Assembly: GCA_944390735.1 (NCBI GenBank) | Contig: CALXRL010000044.1 | Coordinates: 1-64,000, forward strand | DNA length: 64,000 bases | From: an uncultured Victivallales bacterium | GTDB taxonomy: Bacteria; Verrucomicrobiota; Lentisphaeria; Victivallales; UBA1829 | Reading direction: 5' to 3' | Shown here: piece by piece, positions 62,426 through 64,000 of the stretch | How positions within the stretch are numbered: the stretch's first letter is position 1 | How the letters are laid out: each line of letters opens with the position of its first letter | Position numbers and translations under genes: made by a program | The notes under the pieces: generated by a model | The model's database searches: none | What the model was told of the DNA's origin: nothing | What the model saw: only the letters and a program-made list of their open reading frames with translations

Positions 62426-62967
62426 CGTTGATTTTTTAGAGGGAATCTCCTTCCAAAAAAATCAAATGCTGTTTGACAACCGTTTTATTTTCAGCGAAGG
62501 TTCTGACCTGCAGAGGGATCCGGGCTCAGAGGTCCTCTGCGTCAAGAGAGGATGGCCTTTTCGCTGACATCGCAGTTAAAGTGTCGGAATTTCAAGCAAA
62601 ACGGCAGAGAGAGACGATTTTAGAAATTTTCCGGCGGATTATCTGAATGATAATTGGTACGACTTTTTGAGGCGCATTTCCATATTTGATTGTCTGTTGT
62701 AATGAAGCTTCAATCCAGATGATTTCCCAGAATTTTCCTGATGAAAGACAAAAACGGTTTTCACTCCTCTTTCCCAGGCGTTTTTCTTGCCTGTCCTTTC
62801 CCGCGACGATAAAACGGGCATTCCGGTTCGTCAGGAAAAAACGGTTTGGATCTTCCTGTCGATCCCCCTTTCACAGCATAAAAATTGAAAATGAAGACGA
62901 GCATTGCTTGGATACGGTTTTCCACAGCAATGCCTGCGGCTGGAAAGATTTCAGGGGGAAGGCAACA
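62426..62967 (+). promoter_or_regulatory. Long structured leader of the NusG-paralogue gene
   Basis: In the first 150 nt a two-part stem is seen: TCAGCGAAGG (62491-62500) pairs with CCTTTTCGCTGA (62556-62567) with a two-base bulge, and inside it CAGAGG (62511-62516) pairs with CCTCTG (62534-62539). The rest (62568-62967) holds no supported gene. Polysaccharide operons run by NusG paralogues (RfaH, UpxY, LoaP) often have a long leader with an element recognised by the paralogue; that role is inferred here. Confidence 0.45.
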
Positions 62968-63531
62968 ATGGCACTGGAGTTTACGAAAGAGGACGGCATG
63001 ATCTGGCAGCCGGTTTTCACACTCCCGAGAAACGAAAAAAAACTGTTTGCCTCCCTGAGTGCGGATGGAATCGCCGCCTATCTGCCGATGCGCCGGATCA
63101 CCAGTGTCCATCCCGTGGTCAGCAAGGGGAAAAGCTACTGTTACAAACGCGAATTCCATGTTCCCATGTTTCCAGGATATCTCTTTGCCAGAATCTCTCC
63201 CGGATTGCGCAGTGAACTCAAACGCAACCGTTCGGTCATCCGGATTCTTCCCGTGACGGACCTGGAAGAGGAGAAGCTGCTGGACGAACTGAACATGATC
63301 CGGGAACTCGAGAACGTTTCCGAACATCAGGAATTCGATATCACAAACGGACTGGTCAAGGGAATCCGGGTTCAGTTCACCGAAGGAGAGTTCAGCGGAT
63401 GGGAGGGATTCGTCCTCGATGCTCCGGGACAGGACGGATTCGCTTATATCAATGTGACATGTGTCAACGCCTCCGTCAAAATCCGGTACCCGGCCGCCTG
63501 GTGCAGAATTCTGGAGAAAATCGAACCGTAG
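62968..63531 (+). CDS. NusG-family antiterminator (UpxY/RfaH/LoaP-like)
   Basis: From ATG 62968, with GGGGGAAGG 5 bases upstream, the product has 187 residues. It has a NusG N-terminal domain (WQPVFTLPRNEKKLFASL, FHVPMFPGYLFARIS, RNRSVIRILPVTD) and a KOW-type C-terminal domain (GIRVQFTEGEFSGWEGFVLDA). Specialised NusG paralogues increase transcription through long polysaccharide operons. It stands first, 135 bases before a Wzz-type gene, as is usual for such regulators. The housekeeping NusG normally sits beside ribosomal protein genes, which are absent here. Confidence 0.88.
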   Translation: MALEFTKEDGMIWQPVFTLPRNEKKLFASLSADGIAAYLPMRRITSVHPVVSKGKSYCYKREFHVPMFPGYLFARISPGLRSELKRNRSVIRILPVTDLEEEKLLDELNMIRELENVSEHQEFDITNGLVKGIRVQFTEGEFSGWEGFVLDAPGQDGFAYINVTCVNASVKIRYPAAWCRILEKIEP

Positions 63532-63666
63532 GAAAAAGAGCGTCTCAGAGGATTTTCCGCGGGAGAGAGACGGAACCGATTCAAAACGCTCGTTGTCAAA
63601 AAACCGGAACAATACCGGGAATAAAAACATCAATTACGATTCAGGGACTTTTAGGAGGGATTGTTC

Positions 63667-64000
63667 ATGCAGAACATGGATTTCTGGTTTTTCTGGAATA
63701 TTTTCCGAAAAAAGTGGAGAGTGATTTTTCTGGCGGCATTTCTGGTCGCGATTCTGACCGGAGTATTCAGCAAACTGTTCCTTGCGCCGGTCTATCGCTC
63801 CTCGGTTTCCCTCTATTTCGGAAGAGTGACGGAAACCTCTCCGCTGGAGCGCGTGATGGCGGCAACCGGTGGAAGCGAACTGGGAGAAACCACCGCGCAG
63901 CTCGCACTCGGAAGCCAGCTGACCGGAGATTATCGCGAACTGATTAATTTCGATGTGATCCGCGAAGGCGTTCAGGATGAACTTGCCAAACTCGGAAAAT
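63667..64000 (+). CDS. Wzz/chain-length determinant-type polysaccharide export protein, cut by the window edge
   Basis: The first 111 codons of a gene running off the right end. AGGAGG precedes the ATG. The start MQNMDFWFFWNIFRKKWRVIFLA leads into a membrane helix (about 18-38), followed by FLAPVYRSSVSLYFGR, the conserved periplasmic start of Wzz/GumC/tyrosine-kinase adaptor proteins. It probably belongs to an exopolysaccharide or capsule operon with the NusG paralogue. Full length and C-terminal domains cannot be seen. Confidence 0.8.
   Translation, partial: MQNMDFWFFWNIFRKKWRVIFLAAFLVAILTGVFSKLFLAPVYRSSVSLYFGRVTETSPLERVMAATGGSELGETTAQLALGSQLTGDYRELINFDVIREGVQDELAKLGK

Noticed and set aside
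62686..62967. In-frame extension of the NusG paralogue by 94 codons
   Set aside because: The ATG at 62968 has a strong ribosome binding site and gives the family's normal N-terminus; the upstream part has no likeness to NusG.
1..64000. CRISPR arrays, insertion sequences, prophage or rRNA genes
   Set aside because: No regularly spaced repeats, transposase or integrase motifs, phage proteins or rRNA sequence were seen; short direct repeats at folP and amaP have only two copies each.

Overview
The window looks like a chromosomal segment of a strictly anaerobic, Gram-negative-type bacterium of the Lentisphaerota, most like Victivallis. Pointers are an H-X9-DG pseudopilin with an FTLIELL leader, an NADH-type trimeric [FeFe]-hydrogenase, anaerobic (CbiK/CbiG/CbiD) cobalamin synthesis, lipid A aminoarabinose genes beside an acetylesterase for pectin, and high GC. 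The taxonomic call is inference. No IS element, prophage or CRISPR array was seen.

Region 1 (96-20070, minus strand): a tRNA-Ser, then one very tight operon read right to left. A consensus promoter and a cobalamin riboswitch (about 19925-20035) precede, in transcription order: an H-X9-DG pseudopilin, a ChuW/HutW-like radical SAM protein, a BtuF/BtuC/BtuD-type ABC importer, cobaltochelatase CbiK, and then cbiL, cobD-cbiP (fused), cbiC, cbiD, cbiET (fused), cbiF-cbiG (fused), cbiH, cbiA, cbiB, cobC, cobU, cobT and cobS. Most junctions overlap by 1-20 bases. The set takes sirohydrochlorin to finished cobalamin, except that no precorrin-6A reductase (CbiJ) or corrinoid adenosyltransferase is present here.

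Region 2 (20066-29800): an AI-2E-family permease, a CBS/DRTGG family II pyrophosphatase and a tandem class II aldolase on the minus strand; then a divergent 650-bp regulatory region with repeated TGTGAAAA elements and the hydCBA operon for a trimeric, probably electron-bifurcating [FeFe]-hydrogenase. A possible small RNA with a C-rich loop follows.

Region 3 (29999-46902): folP, gyrA, an MBL hydrolase, panB, a WaaP-like (pseudo)kinase, arnD-arnA-arnC (lipid A aminoarabinose), a MarR-MATE efflux pair with its own operator, a UPF0489 protein, a long-type phosphofructokinase, an RsuA/RluB-like pseudouridine synthase and purB.

Region 4 (46962-64000): an aroQ-accB-accC-asp23-asp23-amaP operon, ttcA, a rhamnogalacturonan acetylesterase, rpsA (ribosomal protein S1), an unfamiliar gene with an MmcB-like C-terminus, a second MBL hydrolase, an LD-carboxypeptidase, prmC, a lipoprotein-type Na/Pi symporter with a PhoU tail, and at the right edge the start of a surface polysaccharide locus: a long structured leader, a NusG paralogue and a truncated Wzz-type gene. 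Promoters seen by eye are consistently TTGnnn / TATAnT-like with 16-17 bp spacing; two of them (aroQ and the LD-carboxypeptidase) lie so close to the ATG that leaderless mRNAs are likely.
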